Below are positions 42,643-52,596 of a DNA stretch of 64,000 bases, in pieces. The first letter of the stretch is position 1, and each line of letters starts with the position of its first letter. The notes below the pieces were generated by a model. It did not search any database, was not told the DNA's origin, and saw only the letters and a program-made list of their open reading frames with translations. The DNA comes from Apodospora peruviana. Its lineage: Eukaryota; Ascomycota; Sordariomycetes; Sordariales; Lasiosphaeriaceae. Made by a program: the position numbers and the translations under genes. The DNA is taken from positions 372,001-436,000 of the forward strand of contig JAUEDM010000005.1 of NCBI GenBank assembly GCA_033439685.1. Reading direction: 5' to 3'.

Positions 42643-44319
42643 TTAAACGACAGTAGCCTTCTCGGGATGTCCCTGAGGCAGCACATCGGCAACAGTCTCG
42701 TCCGTGTCCTTGAGATCAATCTCCACATCCACGTGGTCGCGGATCTTGAACCACACGACCGGCGCGGCGATGACAAGCGACGACGCCAACAGAGCCCAGT
42801 TGGAAATAAACTCGGCCTCGTACGAGAGCTTGCGCGAGTCGAGGTTGTTGACGATAGCAGCGCCCGCCGACTGGATGCCCTTGTAAAAGCCGACGTAGTT
42901 GGCCGAGCGACGGCCCGAGTTGGAGAGTGCACCCATGAACCTATTAATCAAGAAAATGTGTCAGTAGAGCTCAAGCAACATGACGAAGGGGTTGAGACTT
43001 ACCAGTAGATAGTCGCCTGCCAAGCAGCATCATAGAACCCATAAAACATGTACAAGAACATCGGTCCCACATATCCCGGGGTCGTCCAATCCGCCGGCTT
43101 GAACCCGGAGCCCTCGGCCACGCTCTCGCGGGTGTACTGCTTCTCGAACGCGTATCCACCGCCCCAGATCGCGAAAGTCAAGACCACGAGCACGATGAGC
43201 GCCACTTTCGCGCGGACGGTGCGGCGCACACGCTCAATGTCGAGCAGGTAGCCGAAGATTATAGCAGCAATGATCTGCGACGAGTAGTACAACAGACTGT
43301 TGAGCGCCTTGGTGCGTGTATCGAAATACGCGCCGTTGATCGCGTTCTGCTGGTAGGTATAAAACCAATTGGACGAGAAGAACATGGGGAACAGCAAAAT
43401 CACAAACGGCTCAAACCGTAACGTCTCCCACAGACCGACCAGCTCCGACTGCCAGGTTGGGTTTTTCTTGAGAATGACGCGCGAACCGTCCTTGCGCACG
43501 ATGTCGCCGGCGTTGCAGAGCAGCAATGCGAGCAACGCACCGAAGAACATGAGCACGATGAAGCCGATATAGGTGCCGTCGCTGACCGTCTTGTTCTCCT
43601 TGACGTGGATGTTCTCGCCGAGCGGGATGAGCGAACCGATGACGGCACCCATGTTGAAGATGCCCCAGAACCAGGCAAAGTACTGGCCCTTTTGGTTCTC
43701 ATGCGGATAGGAGATCATGATGGTGCCTTGGGCGGTCCAGAGTAAAGCGGCGCAGAGACCGAGAAACACGCCGGCGAAGATGTTGAATCCGGGAACATGG
43801 TTGTGGACAGACACAAGCAGAGAGATGGCGTAGATGCCGTAGCCGATTCCGCCAAAGGCCAGGGTCCATTTCACGCCGAGCTTGTTGACGAAGGTGCCGC
43901 CGAAGAAGCCGAATACGGCGAAAGTGCTGTACAGCGCCGTGTTCTGCAGGTGCTAACGTTAGCGAAAAGCTTGATTGTTGTTGGTGTTGGGGTATAATAC
44001 TGACCATGTCATCGGCCAGTGTGGCGTCCGTCTTGCCGCCTCCGCCCAGACCGCCAAGGGCGTTGAACATGCCGGGGCACATGAAGCAGACAAAAGCCAC
44101 CATGCCAAGCTGGATCTTCGGGGAAGCGTACCACGGCATCAGGTGGCCAAAGACGCGGAAGCGCTTGTACATCCATCCGCGAGGGAGGTCCTCGGCGCCG
44201 ACGGTGGTGCGGCCATAGGCGGAGGGATCGTGGGAGTCGCGAGCATGATCGCTGCCGGTCTCCTTGGCCAAGCCGGAGTGGTCGACCGTCTCGGCGGCGA
44301 CGGGCTTTTCGTCTGACAT
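42643..44319 (-). CDS. UNC93-like MFS transporter
   Basis: Three exons (44319-44005, 43943-43003, 42940-42643) join in frame to 517 residues with about 11-12 membrane segments. The sequence is typical of the fungal UNC93/DUF895 group: QLGMVAFVCFMCPGMFNALG in the first helix, then NTALYSTFAVFGFFGG at the start of exon 2, FAWFWGIFNMGAVIG, and YYSSQIIAAIIFGYLLD later. The N-terminus is hydrophilic and cytosolic. Its place in the locus suggests export or intracellular movement of the product, or self-protection, but UNC93-like proteins also occur outside such clusters and their substrates are mostly unknown. The first donor is GTCAGT, slightly non-canonical. Confidence 0.9.
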
Positions 44320-45252
44320 GGCGAAGAAGAATTAAAGGAGAGTCGGATGTCTAGTTCTACGTTGTGGAGAAGTGCAGACTGGTGGATATTGTTTGTTTAA
44401 AAGTGAACGGACCCTGCAACTCTGGGAAGGCAGCAGATGAAGAAATAAATTCAAGAGTTGGGGAAATTTGTCGACGGGAGCTATCTCTCCACGGTCTGAA
44501 TTTGGTGTGGGTCACCCCGCCTGCCGGGACTCAATTTGAAATGGACGGGAGGGATTGGATGGATGGATGGGATGCTCTATCACAGGCAATGCACCCTTCA
44601 ACAGTTTGCCTGTCGTGCCTGCCAGATGGAAGGGTCTGGTCTGGACTCTGGACTCGGTTGGTTGCAGGGCAGGTGCGGCTGGTTGCAGCGGCATGTCTTA
44701 AGGGAGATAATACCAGACACGGCACCGTTGCTAGCGTATTTCATACCATAACACGTGTACTTTGGTATGACAGGACAGGAAAGATACGACGAGACTGACT
44801 GGCATGTGCATGGTCGCGTGGTCACGTATCTCAAGACTGGACGACCCAAAATGCTTATTTCAGCTCGTAACCATCACCAAACTAGTTTTCCTCATTATCG
44901 TGGAGAGTTGGAGAGACATGAGAAACGCCACAATGAGGAGATGGATGCTTCAATGTTGGGGATCGGCTCTTTTGTTCTCGGAGGAGAAAACACCCTGTGG
45001 GTGTAATCAAGGGTTTAATCTGCAGCCGTGACGTTACATGGCATGGGTGCCGTATATCCGCCCCCGGGGTTATCCACATTTCAAGGTTCTCAGGCCCCAG
45101 ATTCGCTGCTGAGCTTGCGGGGGAAACGGTCCCGCATGCCTGTCTTTAAGCTCCTAGTGGACGGCACTGCGACCACCACCTCGAATCCTGCCGTAACACC
45201 TGCCTGTTTATCTCCCTATCTGACTATCTCGCTGCAACGTCGCCGCTTTAGA
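44320..45252. other. Intergenic stretch
   Basis: 933 bp with only shadow frames. A GGAT tetranucleotide run is at 44556-44572. It includes the transporter promoter. Confidence 0.45.
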
Positions 45253-46087
45253 CTATTCGCCCTCCACCATCTCCCGCCAGAACGCCCTGAGTCGGTCCGA
45301 CAGCTCCTTCACCGTCACGGCGTCGCGCGGAACCATGTGGCCCTTGCCGTGGTCAAACATCTCGGCCGAGTCGGCGTCGCAGATGCTGAACAGCGCCATC
45401 GACCCGACCAGGTACGGATCCGACGCCCCGACCACATGGAACGTCGGGATCGTGATGAGGCCCTCGCCCACCTCGTCCGACAGCAGCAGCGTGCTGTCTC
45501 CCTCGGTCGACAACGGCGGCCATCCGTGGAAGAAGACGGCGCATTGGAACGAGCTCCCCTCCAGACCCTGGGCTTGTCGTCGCTTGAGGTCATCCACGAT
45601 CAGCGTCGCGGCCACCGTAGCGCCCTCCGAGTACCCAATCAGCCCATAGAATGGGCCGTGTTCCTTGATGGTGCGGTAGAGGTCGTCGAGCATCCGGCGG
45701 ACGTCTTCTCGTAATGGTGCGCTGTCGTCTCCCAGAAACTCGCGCATCGCCTCCTCGGGTGTGCCGTCGTGCTCAAAGTCGCGGAGCCCGTTCAGGATGG
45801 ATAATGGCTCGACGCCGGCCTCGTACTTGAAAAAGCGGAGATGCGGCGGCGTGCCGAACCAGTATGCGATGTCTTCGGGTGGACTCTCCTCGATTGTTCC
45901 CTGCGTAAAGTGGAATGTCGCTGTTTTGTCGGACTCGAGCTCCTTGACGATGGGGCCTAACTGAACGCTCATTGTCTGTCGGCCGGGACGAGAAAGTCAG
46001 CTCATCATCTCTTCAAGCGAAGATCGTTGTGACTGTACATACCTGAGCGTTGGTTAGGGCCCCGGGTAAGCACAGAAACTTCCTCAT
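45253..46087 (-). CDS. FSH1-family serine hydrolase (LovG-like)
   Basis: Two exons, 46087-46043 and 45975-45253, give 255 residues. The short first exon supplies the strand MRKFLCLPGALTNAQ that forms the start of the alpha/beta-hydrolase core. The nucleophile elbow is GYSEG (Ser), the acid is in VVGASDPYLV, and the catalytic histidine is in HGKGHMVPR, so the triad is complete. FSH-type hydrolases in HR-PKS clusters, such as LovG of lovastatin biosynthesis, release the finished chain from the ACP of a synthase that lacks its own thioesterase. The PKS in this window lacks one, so product release is the most likely role here; general esterase activity is the alternative. It shares a 290-bp divergent promoter with the glycosyltransferase. 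Confidence 0.85.
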
Positions 46088-46377
46088 CTCTGCGGATTTG
46101 AAGTGATAGCTTGTGCCAAAGACACAGGCTGGTGCTGTCTGGGCCGCAACTTGTCCGATACATATAAGATTGCGGCTTCGGCTTCGGCTCCGCTTACTAC
46201 GCGGGTTCCGCCGCCGCTGTGCGGCATGCCGAAGGATTCCGCAGGGATCCTCCCCTGCTTGTTCGTTATTCTCCTAGTGCTACCCTTATATAGGTAGGTA
46301 GGTGGGTAAGGAGGCACTTAGATGCCATCTCATTGACGATCATCGTGTTGACTATCTCACACCTCCCATTTGTGGCC
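46088..46377. promoter_or_regulatory. Divergent promoter of hydrolase and glycosyltransferase
   Basis: 290 bp between divergent start codons, containing a TAGGTAGGTAGG tract (46290-46305) and a CCGCCGCTGTGCGG segment near 46210. Its compactness suggests coordinated expression of the two genes. Confidence 0.45.
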
Positions 46378-47598
46378 ATGGCAGCCCCCAGAATGGATAA
46401 CCACGAGCCTGAACAGGCGCAATCCTTCACCCCGACGCCAGAGCTAGAGCTGCTCCCGTCCTCGCAGCTGGATGCGCGGTCCGACCAGGAAATCATCTCG
46501 TCACTTCTTCAGTTCCAACCGGTCACTTCAGAAAGAAACCTATGGACATTCTGGGACACAGGATTCCATGGCATGCGCCCCTACGTGCAGCGGTTCATCG
46601 TCGGCTGGGTCCGACGTCTCGGGCCAAGCTGGACTGTCCGCGTCCTCGACCACGTCGAGGGCTCGCCGCTCAATGTGCACGCATTTCTCCCGCCAGCCGA
46701 GTTCCACGATGCCTTCAACAACCGCACAATGACAGGCCCCTACGTTGGCGCCCATAGCGGAGACATTGTCCGTCTGCCGCTCATCTACCACTACGGAGGC
46801 ATCTGGATGGACGCCGGTACCATGCTCTTCCGCCACGTGGAAGACATCTGCTGGAAGGTGCTCGAGGACCCTACAACACCATACGAGATTGCGGGGTTTG
46901 CGCCTGGGACTGAGCCCGGCAATGACGTGATCATGAACGGCTTCATTGCCGCCAAAAAGGGAAACGGTTTCATCAGACGCTGGCACGACGTCTATCTGGA
47001 GATCTGGAAGGGGCGGACAAACTGCATCGGCTTGCAGGAGCACCCACTTCTGCGGCAGGTGAAGAAGGTGCATGTCCCCCAGGAGATGCAGGAAAAGTTT
47101 GGCATCGATAACTCGTTGATGAACGACTACGTCGCGCACGCGCTGGCCTTCAAGAGGATCCGCATGCTGCAGGACTCGAGCGATGGGTTCAGCGGCCCGG
47201 AGTACTGGGAACGGCATGCGTTTGTGCTGCCCGTGCAAGAAACATTCCTCGCACAGATCACATGCGAGTTTGACGGCCAGCGGATGTTTGATCTGCTCTC
47301 TTTGCCGAGAGGCGAGAAAGACCGGGATCTGCTGGCCGAGAAGCTTGTGCAGGAGCTTTTGGCCAACGCGTCTACCATGAAGCTATCCCACGGCCTGAAG
47401 AACAACAAGCTTGTGCACTTGTCCAAGCTCTGGGATATGCCGGAGAACGCAGACGCGGACATTGCGCCAGGGACGTATGCGGCTTACCTCAGATGGGGTA
47501 GCGTCCATCTAAGACAGACACGCGTATTGCAGCCTCTACCGGTCAAGTGTGCCGGTGGGATGCTGTGGGCAGGTGTTTTGGAAGTTGTGGAAGAATAA
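46378..47598 (+). CDS. Caps_synth/GT32-like glycosyltransferase
   Basis: An intronless gene of 406 residues from the first in-frame ATG (46378); a TTG 15 codons upstream is ignored. After NLWTFWDTG (the usual opening of the nucleotide-sugar fold) comes GAHSGDIVRLPLIYHYGGIW then MDAGTMLF. The SDxxRxxxLxxYGGxxxD region is the signature of DXD-type capsular-polysaccharide/OCH1-related glycosyltransferases, with Asp in the metal-binding position. Further on, NGFIAAKKGNGFIRRWHDVY matches the acceptor-side block of the Caps_synth family. No signal peptide or membrane segment is visible, so it may act in the cytosol on a small molecule. By context it may attach a sugar to the polyketide; sugar donor unknown. 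Confidence 0.8.
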   Translation: MAAPRMDNHEPEQAQSFTPTPELELLPSSQLDARSDQEIISSLLQFQPVTSERNLWTFWDTGFHGMRPYVQRFIVGWVRRLGPSWTVRVLDHVEGSPLNVHAFLPPAEFHDAFNNRTMTGPYVGAHSGDIVRLPLIYHYGGIWMDAGTMLFRHVEDICWKVLEDPTTPYEIAGFAPGTEPGNDVIMNGFIAAKKGNGFIRRWHDVYLEIWKGRTNCIGLQEHPLLRQVKKVHVPQEMQEKFGIDNSLMNDYVAHALAFKRIRMLQDSSDGFSGPEYWERHAFVLPVQETFLAQITCEFDGQRMFDLLSLPRGEKDRDLLAEKLVQELLANASTMKLSHGLKNNKLVHLSKLWDMPENADADIAPGTYAAYLRWGSVHLRQTRVLQPLPVKCAGGMLWAGVLEVVEE

Positions 47599-48274
47599 TT
47601 ATGGCTCGCTTACCAGTTGTATGTGGGACTGGCCGGGGAATTCGCCAGAATTGTTTTGGATTAGGTCTTCCACTTTCTGATATCAACTTTAGTGGGAACA
47701 ACAGCACAGCCAAACAAATCAGATAGAGAACTTCTGATCTGACAAAGTCTCACCGCTCACGCTGACTAAGAGCTTAGCAACTACCCCTCCGTTGTACAGT
47801 GGCTGCATCATTCCCCTCCACGAGAGCTCCAGTGCAAGTCTCAGCTGCGCCGCTGGAAGGATTCCACTCGATGTTACCTCCGATACGAAGTTTATCTAGA
47901 GGTAGTAACGGGATCCATGTACCGCTATATGGAACCAATCAAAGAAAAATGGGTCTCAGGTGTCTGTTCATCGCGCCTGTAACACCTCAGTCCGAGGGTT
48001 TCTACTCCCTCCCGGGATTGGAAATGGCGGATGCATGTGCCAAGCTGACCACATACCCACCCACCGACTGAGGTGATCTGACCCCCTCCTGGTTCTGTTG
48101 TGCGTCTGAAGTGTAAGGTGGGTGTCAGTCATCAGTCAGGGGTCGCAGTTCGGTACATGTATAATATCGGATTATCAGGGGAAAATCCGGAGATGACCTC
48201 ACAAGACTCCGAGTCACCGACTGTTTTCCACAGAACACTACCCTGAATATTGCTTCCTCTGAAAGAAAATAAAC
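47599..48274. other. Intergenic stretch upstream of the methyltransferase
   Basis: 676 bp with no gene; it includes the glycosyltransferase terminator region and the methyltransferase promoter. Confidence 0.45.
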
Positions 48275-49253
48275 ATGACCGCCTCGAAATACCTCCTCAA
48301 CAGAGATTCGAAAGAATCCGCCAGGTCTGTTGACTCTCAGAACCCATCTCCCTGCCCGGGACGAGCTAACACTGATCATATAGATTAATCGCCCAGCATG
48401 AATGGCTCGGCGAGCTCGTAGGCTGCAACGTGCACCCAACCATTACTTCTACCCTCCTCAAGGACCCTCAATCTGGCGGCAAGCTTCGCATCGCCGACGT
48501 GGCCACCGGGACAGCGATCTGGCTGCTCGATCTAGCCAAAACACTCCCCAGCGACACCCAGTTCCACGGTTTTGACATTTCTGCCGCGCAGTTTCCCCCC
48601 TCGGAGGCCCGTCCTTCCAACGTGTCTCTCCACGAGCACAACGTCACTGAACCTTTTCCCGAGGAGTACATCGGCTCGTTTGATCTCGTTGCCGTGCGGC
48701 TTATTACTGCCGGTTTGAGGGGGGATGATTGGACAAAGGCTGTGAAGAATGTCGAGAGTTTGTTGAGTAAATGCCCATCTCTTCTCTTCATATATCTGCA
48801 TATGCTAACCATTGTGTTGTAGAACCAGGAGGATACCTCCAGTGGATCGAGCCAGTCCACTCGAGCATGCAGGTCTTCAACTCGAAGCCGGGTGCGCCCA
48901 ACGCGGCCACTCGGCGGGCCGTCCATTTCTTCCTCGAGGCATATAAGCACACGCTTTACCCGGGACCGTTGCAGCTCCCGGACTTGTGCGAAAGTCACGG
49001 GCTCGAGGAGTTGGCGCTCGAAGTGTTTCCGACGGATCACTACAGAGACTTTGAGCGCGTGCGCAGCCAGGGGAAACCGTTTCTTTCGGGCGCATGCAAC
49101 GTGATGATGCCTATGATTGTGAAGCATTGTGATGTGAAGGAAGAGGAAGTGAAGAGCGTTCTGGACAGGGCGATGGAGGAGCTGGATGGGGATTTGTATC
49201 TCAGGAGTGAGATGCAGTTTATGGTTAGGAGGAAGAAGTCTGCTAGTGAGTAG
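48275..49253 (+). CDS. SAM-dependent methyltransferase (LaeA/UMTA type)
   Basis: Three exons (48275-48324, 48384-48766, 48823-49253) join in frame to 287 residues. Motif I is RIADVATGTAIWLLDLA (SAM-binding loop), followed by FHGFDISAAQFP (acidic residue binding the ribose), HNVTEPFPEEYIGSFDLVAVR (motifs II/III) and KPGGYLQWIEP (post-motif). This is the pattern of the fungal UMTA/LaeA-like methyltransferases found in many metabolite clusters. The last position of the usual GTGTG loop is Ala here (ATGTA), a mild deviation. It may methylate a hydroxyl or carboxyl of the product. It is convergent with the LovD-like gene (268 bp between stop codons). Confidence 0.88.
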
Positions 49254-49521
49254 TCAGGGGGTGGTGGTTTTGGTAAAGGGTAGCATAGATTTGATGAAGC
49301 AATGTACAGGTTGATTAGTACGCTCTACATCGTGAGATTTGTGTTGCCTTGTGATGAGATGTGATAAAGTGTTCTTTGTAAAGGTGGGGCGACGTAGAGA
49401 TGTGGGAGCACAGAGTGTCAGAAACTCTCCAGTACTTTTCGCGCAAATGAGATACCTGCCTACATGCCAGAGTGAGCAGCTATGCACGCCCTAATAAAAG
49501 GGAGAGAATCTCATCTTGAGC

Positions 49522-50871
49522 TCACCGGTCCTCCACGATAGACCTATAAGCCTCATAAACACCGCTCTCAAATTCCGCAAACAGACCCAAACACTTGGTG
49601 TCACCAGCAGGAAACACCTGGCTCCCAAATATCCCACTCAGGCCATTCTCCCTGTCCATCCAAAAGAAGATATTCAGCAGCGCACCCCAATGCAGCGTCC
49701 CCTTGGGGCGTCTCCCCTCCAGGTCCTCCAGCACAACCATCCCGCCCATGGCATAGCTCACCTCAGTTCCTTTAGGCAGCCCACCAAATATATTATTTGT
49801 CGTCTCGTTCTCTAGAGTCTTCTTCACACTTTGTACGACCTCCGGATCCATATCCGGGCGGAAGAGCTCATCCACCATTGTTGATGTGAGCAGTACCCCG
49901 TCGTTCGCCGTGATACTATGCAGGATGCGCTGGAATTCAGGGATGGTGGTGTACGCGCCGGACCCGCCGCTGTCTTCCTTGAAGTCAAGCGGCCAGATCT
50001 TGTCTGCTGTGTACTCCAGTTCTCCTGACGAAAGAATCCGTTTACTCACGTCGGGCAGACGGGCGAGCATATCTGGGTGCTCTGGGGGTCGGAAGCAGAT
50101 TCGCTTGATGCCAAGCGGCGCGGCCACGTTTTGCTGGATGTAGGTTTCGAGGGTCAGGCCTGTCACGCGCTCGACCATGAGGCCTGCGAAGTCTGTACCG
50201 GCTATATCTATTTTAACAAGGAAACAGAGAATGGTGGGAGAAGTGCTGCTTACTGCCGTACATGAAGCCCTTCCCTGGTTCAAACACCAGCGGCGCGAGA
50301 CACCTCTCGAGGAGTGGAAGATCGAGCTTACCGAATTTGGTGTAGCTCAGCCCGGAGGTATGGTTTAGAAGACGTCTTTTGAGAGTCTATCAGCAACCAA
50401 CGCTAACATGTGTGTAAGGTAGTTGAGGGGACATACCGCATGGTTATCGTATTCTTCGCCTTCACGAGCTCGAATCCGCCTCCGTTGCAGGGAACCTGTA
50501 GCTCGATGTCCTTCAGCTCGGGCAGCAGCCGCGTCACGTCCTCGTCAAGGGTGAAATGGCCGCGCTCGACGCACTGCAGAGCTGCGATGGCGGTCATAAT
50601 CTTTGTGCATGAGCCCATCCATAATACGGCGTCCAGTTCCAGCTGCTCAGGTGTCCCGTCGACAACATCTTTGAGCGAGCGGAGGCCGAAGGACCTGGCA
50701 TATTTGAATTTTCCTATTCACGATATCGGAATTGCTTAGTTCTTTCTCGAACAAACAGAATCATGTGAGAGAACTAAACCCACCGTCTGTGCTACTTGCT
50801 ACTACTATTGCCCCCGGAATGACTTTGGCAGCAACAGCCGCCTCGAATGTTGATTCGATGCTCGACGTCAT
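49522..50871 (-). CDS. Beta-lactamase-type serine acyltransferase/esterase (LovD-like)
   Basis: Four exons (50871-50784, 50713-50437, 50375-50254, 50201-49522) give 388 residues. The third exon uses an AAAAG acceptor that alone restores the conserved RRLLNHTSGLSY. The active-site SxxK is GSCTKIMT (about residues 69-76). FMYGTGTDFAGLMVERVTG carries the expected tyrosine region. The W-G motif near the C-terminus is GTLHWGALLNIFFWMDRENG followed by GSQVFPAGD. This is the class-C beta-lactamase/transesterase fold. LovD in lovastatin and related enzymes in other polyketide clusters transfer or cleave acyl groups; some relatives are plain esterases or lactonases. It shares a 1.7-kb divergent interval with the PKS start, which supports membership in the pathway. 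Confidence 0.85.
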
Positions 50872-52596
50872 CCTCTTGTTTGTTTTACCCTTGTTTAGGT
50901 TCGATCAATGCTGAATCGTAACCACGTCTCGACTGATTGGTCTTACTCTAGTTATCGGCAGTGTCGTTCAGGAGTGAGGTGGAAAAGCGGAGGAGGTCTC
51001 GGGTGATCCCGGCAACAAACTTCCTCCTCCCTGCGTATGTCAAAGAGATTCAAGCAAAGCCAGTAGACCCAATCAGTACATTTTACCCATCTACCTCCTC
51101 GCCCTAACTCATCCCGGCGATCCATACGTCCGACCACCGAAGGGTCCGATGCAGCCATACATACTGGATGCAGGAGCGGGCTTAGAGTGGTCGGAGTGGA
51201 GATGCTAGAGTGCGATGCGTGTCCTTCCATACCACCCCAGCCATGGCCATACATACAGTTGCGTGGAGAAGATCTTCCGTGCAGCTTCCTGTAACATAAA
51301 CATACGCCACAGACGTACCTGGATGCGGTGGAGTGTAATGTAACGGCGGCCTCGCATCCGGTCCGCATATACAACAGCTCACTGGACTGAAGAAGCGAAA
51401 CGACTTACGACGCCCGCTCACCGACAGTTTCTGCTATCCTGTCCGGTCTAGGAGTATATCGTAGAAGGTGATTGGAATCAAGAGATAAGAGGGGCGGAAA
51501 AGTCACAGGCCGGCCACGTGGGTGCAGATGAGGCACAGTAAGCAACGTCCAAGACCGCGCCGGACCGGCGGTAACGTTCGTGTGCAGATGCCTCTGTCTA
51601 TCTGATACACCGTGTGTAATAGTCTCCCACTATCACTCCAAATTCCAGTATCTGTCTGGTTAAGGAGCTTTCACTGATTAGTTCAAGTAATCAGCACCGA
51701 CTGATTCACTGATGTTTGAAACTGACCGCCTTCGGCACCTGCATTGGCCACATCTGGCATCCCGGGATGAGTTCATGTATACGCCATCCTAGTATTAACT
51801 AAACTATCAGTGTCCGCGGAATGATACTGTACTCCATTTTTTATATAGTATTAACAACGTCCTGTGTCCTTAAGGTCCGAGCTAGTGTTAACTGTAGTGG
51901 GCCCAGGTCCGAGTCGAGATAAGGCTACACGGAAGTAATTATGGGGTTCTATGAAACGTTTCTTCCATGTGCTGTGGAGTGGAGCATGGGAAATAATTCT
52001 CCGTATTGGGCGAAACCTTAAATACAAAAGAAGATTCGAATCCACCTTCCAGAGGCGGTCAAGTGTGTTGTTGCAGCTAAGGTAAGACGCGAAGGATTTC
52101 CTGTGCGAGGCGAGGCGGGATTCCTTTTGTCTTGTACCCCATGTTAGTTAGTTGCATGAAAAGCTTGGCCCTCCACACCCCTGTCGCGTGTATAAGATAG
52201 ATTTGTGCACGGTTGGTGTTGCGTGATAGATGGATTCCTCCCGATTGGTAGGTTGCTGTGTTTGAGTGTAGCCGCTGCCAGCTGTTGTCAGTAGTACGGT
52301 ATGTAATTATCAGTTAGTAGAATCGTAGAGACAGTTACCTGGAGTCGTTAATTACTTCAACTTGTGTCTGTCGAGTCTGCTTTCACTAACACACTGGAGA
52401 GCCCTTGATTTTGCCCTGCTGTCCGTCATTATTGTTACCGGACACACAAATATTGCAGCTACGACTACTTGTCTGTGGTAGCTTGTCACACCCTTCAGGC
52501 CTTCTAGACCTACCTACCTACCTACCTACCTACCTACCCAGCACCCCCTTTCGACTACCATCCTTTGTTTGCTTTTCTGTTTACATTCCGAGAACA
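50872..52596. promoter_or_regulatory. Divergent interval upstream of LovD-like gene and PKS
   Basis: 1.7 kb with no convincing gene. The last 100 bases form the PKS leader, with a (TACC)7 microsatellite at 52511-52538 and a C/T-rich stretch before the ATG at 52597. A CCGGACCGGCGG segment lies near 51560. Confidence 0.45.
52511..52538. repeat. (TACC)7 microsatellite in the PKS leader
   Basis: Seven uninterrupted TACC units 58 bp upstream of the PKS start codon. Related TAGG tracts occur at 38388-38402 (just 3' of the acyltransferase) and 46290-46305 (hydrolase/glycosyltransferase promoter). Confidence 0.9.
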
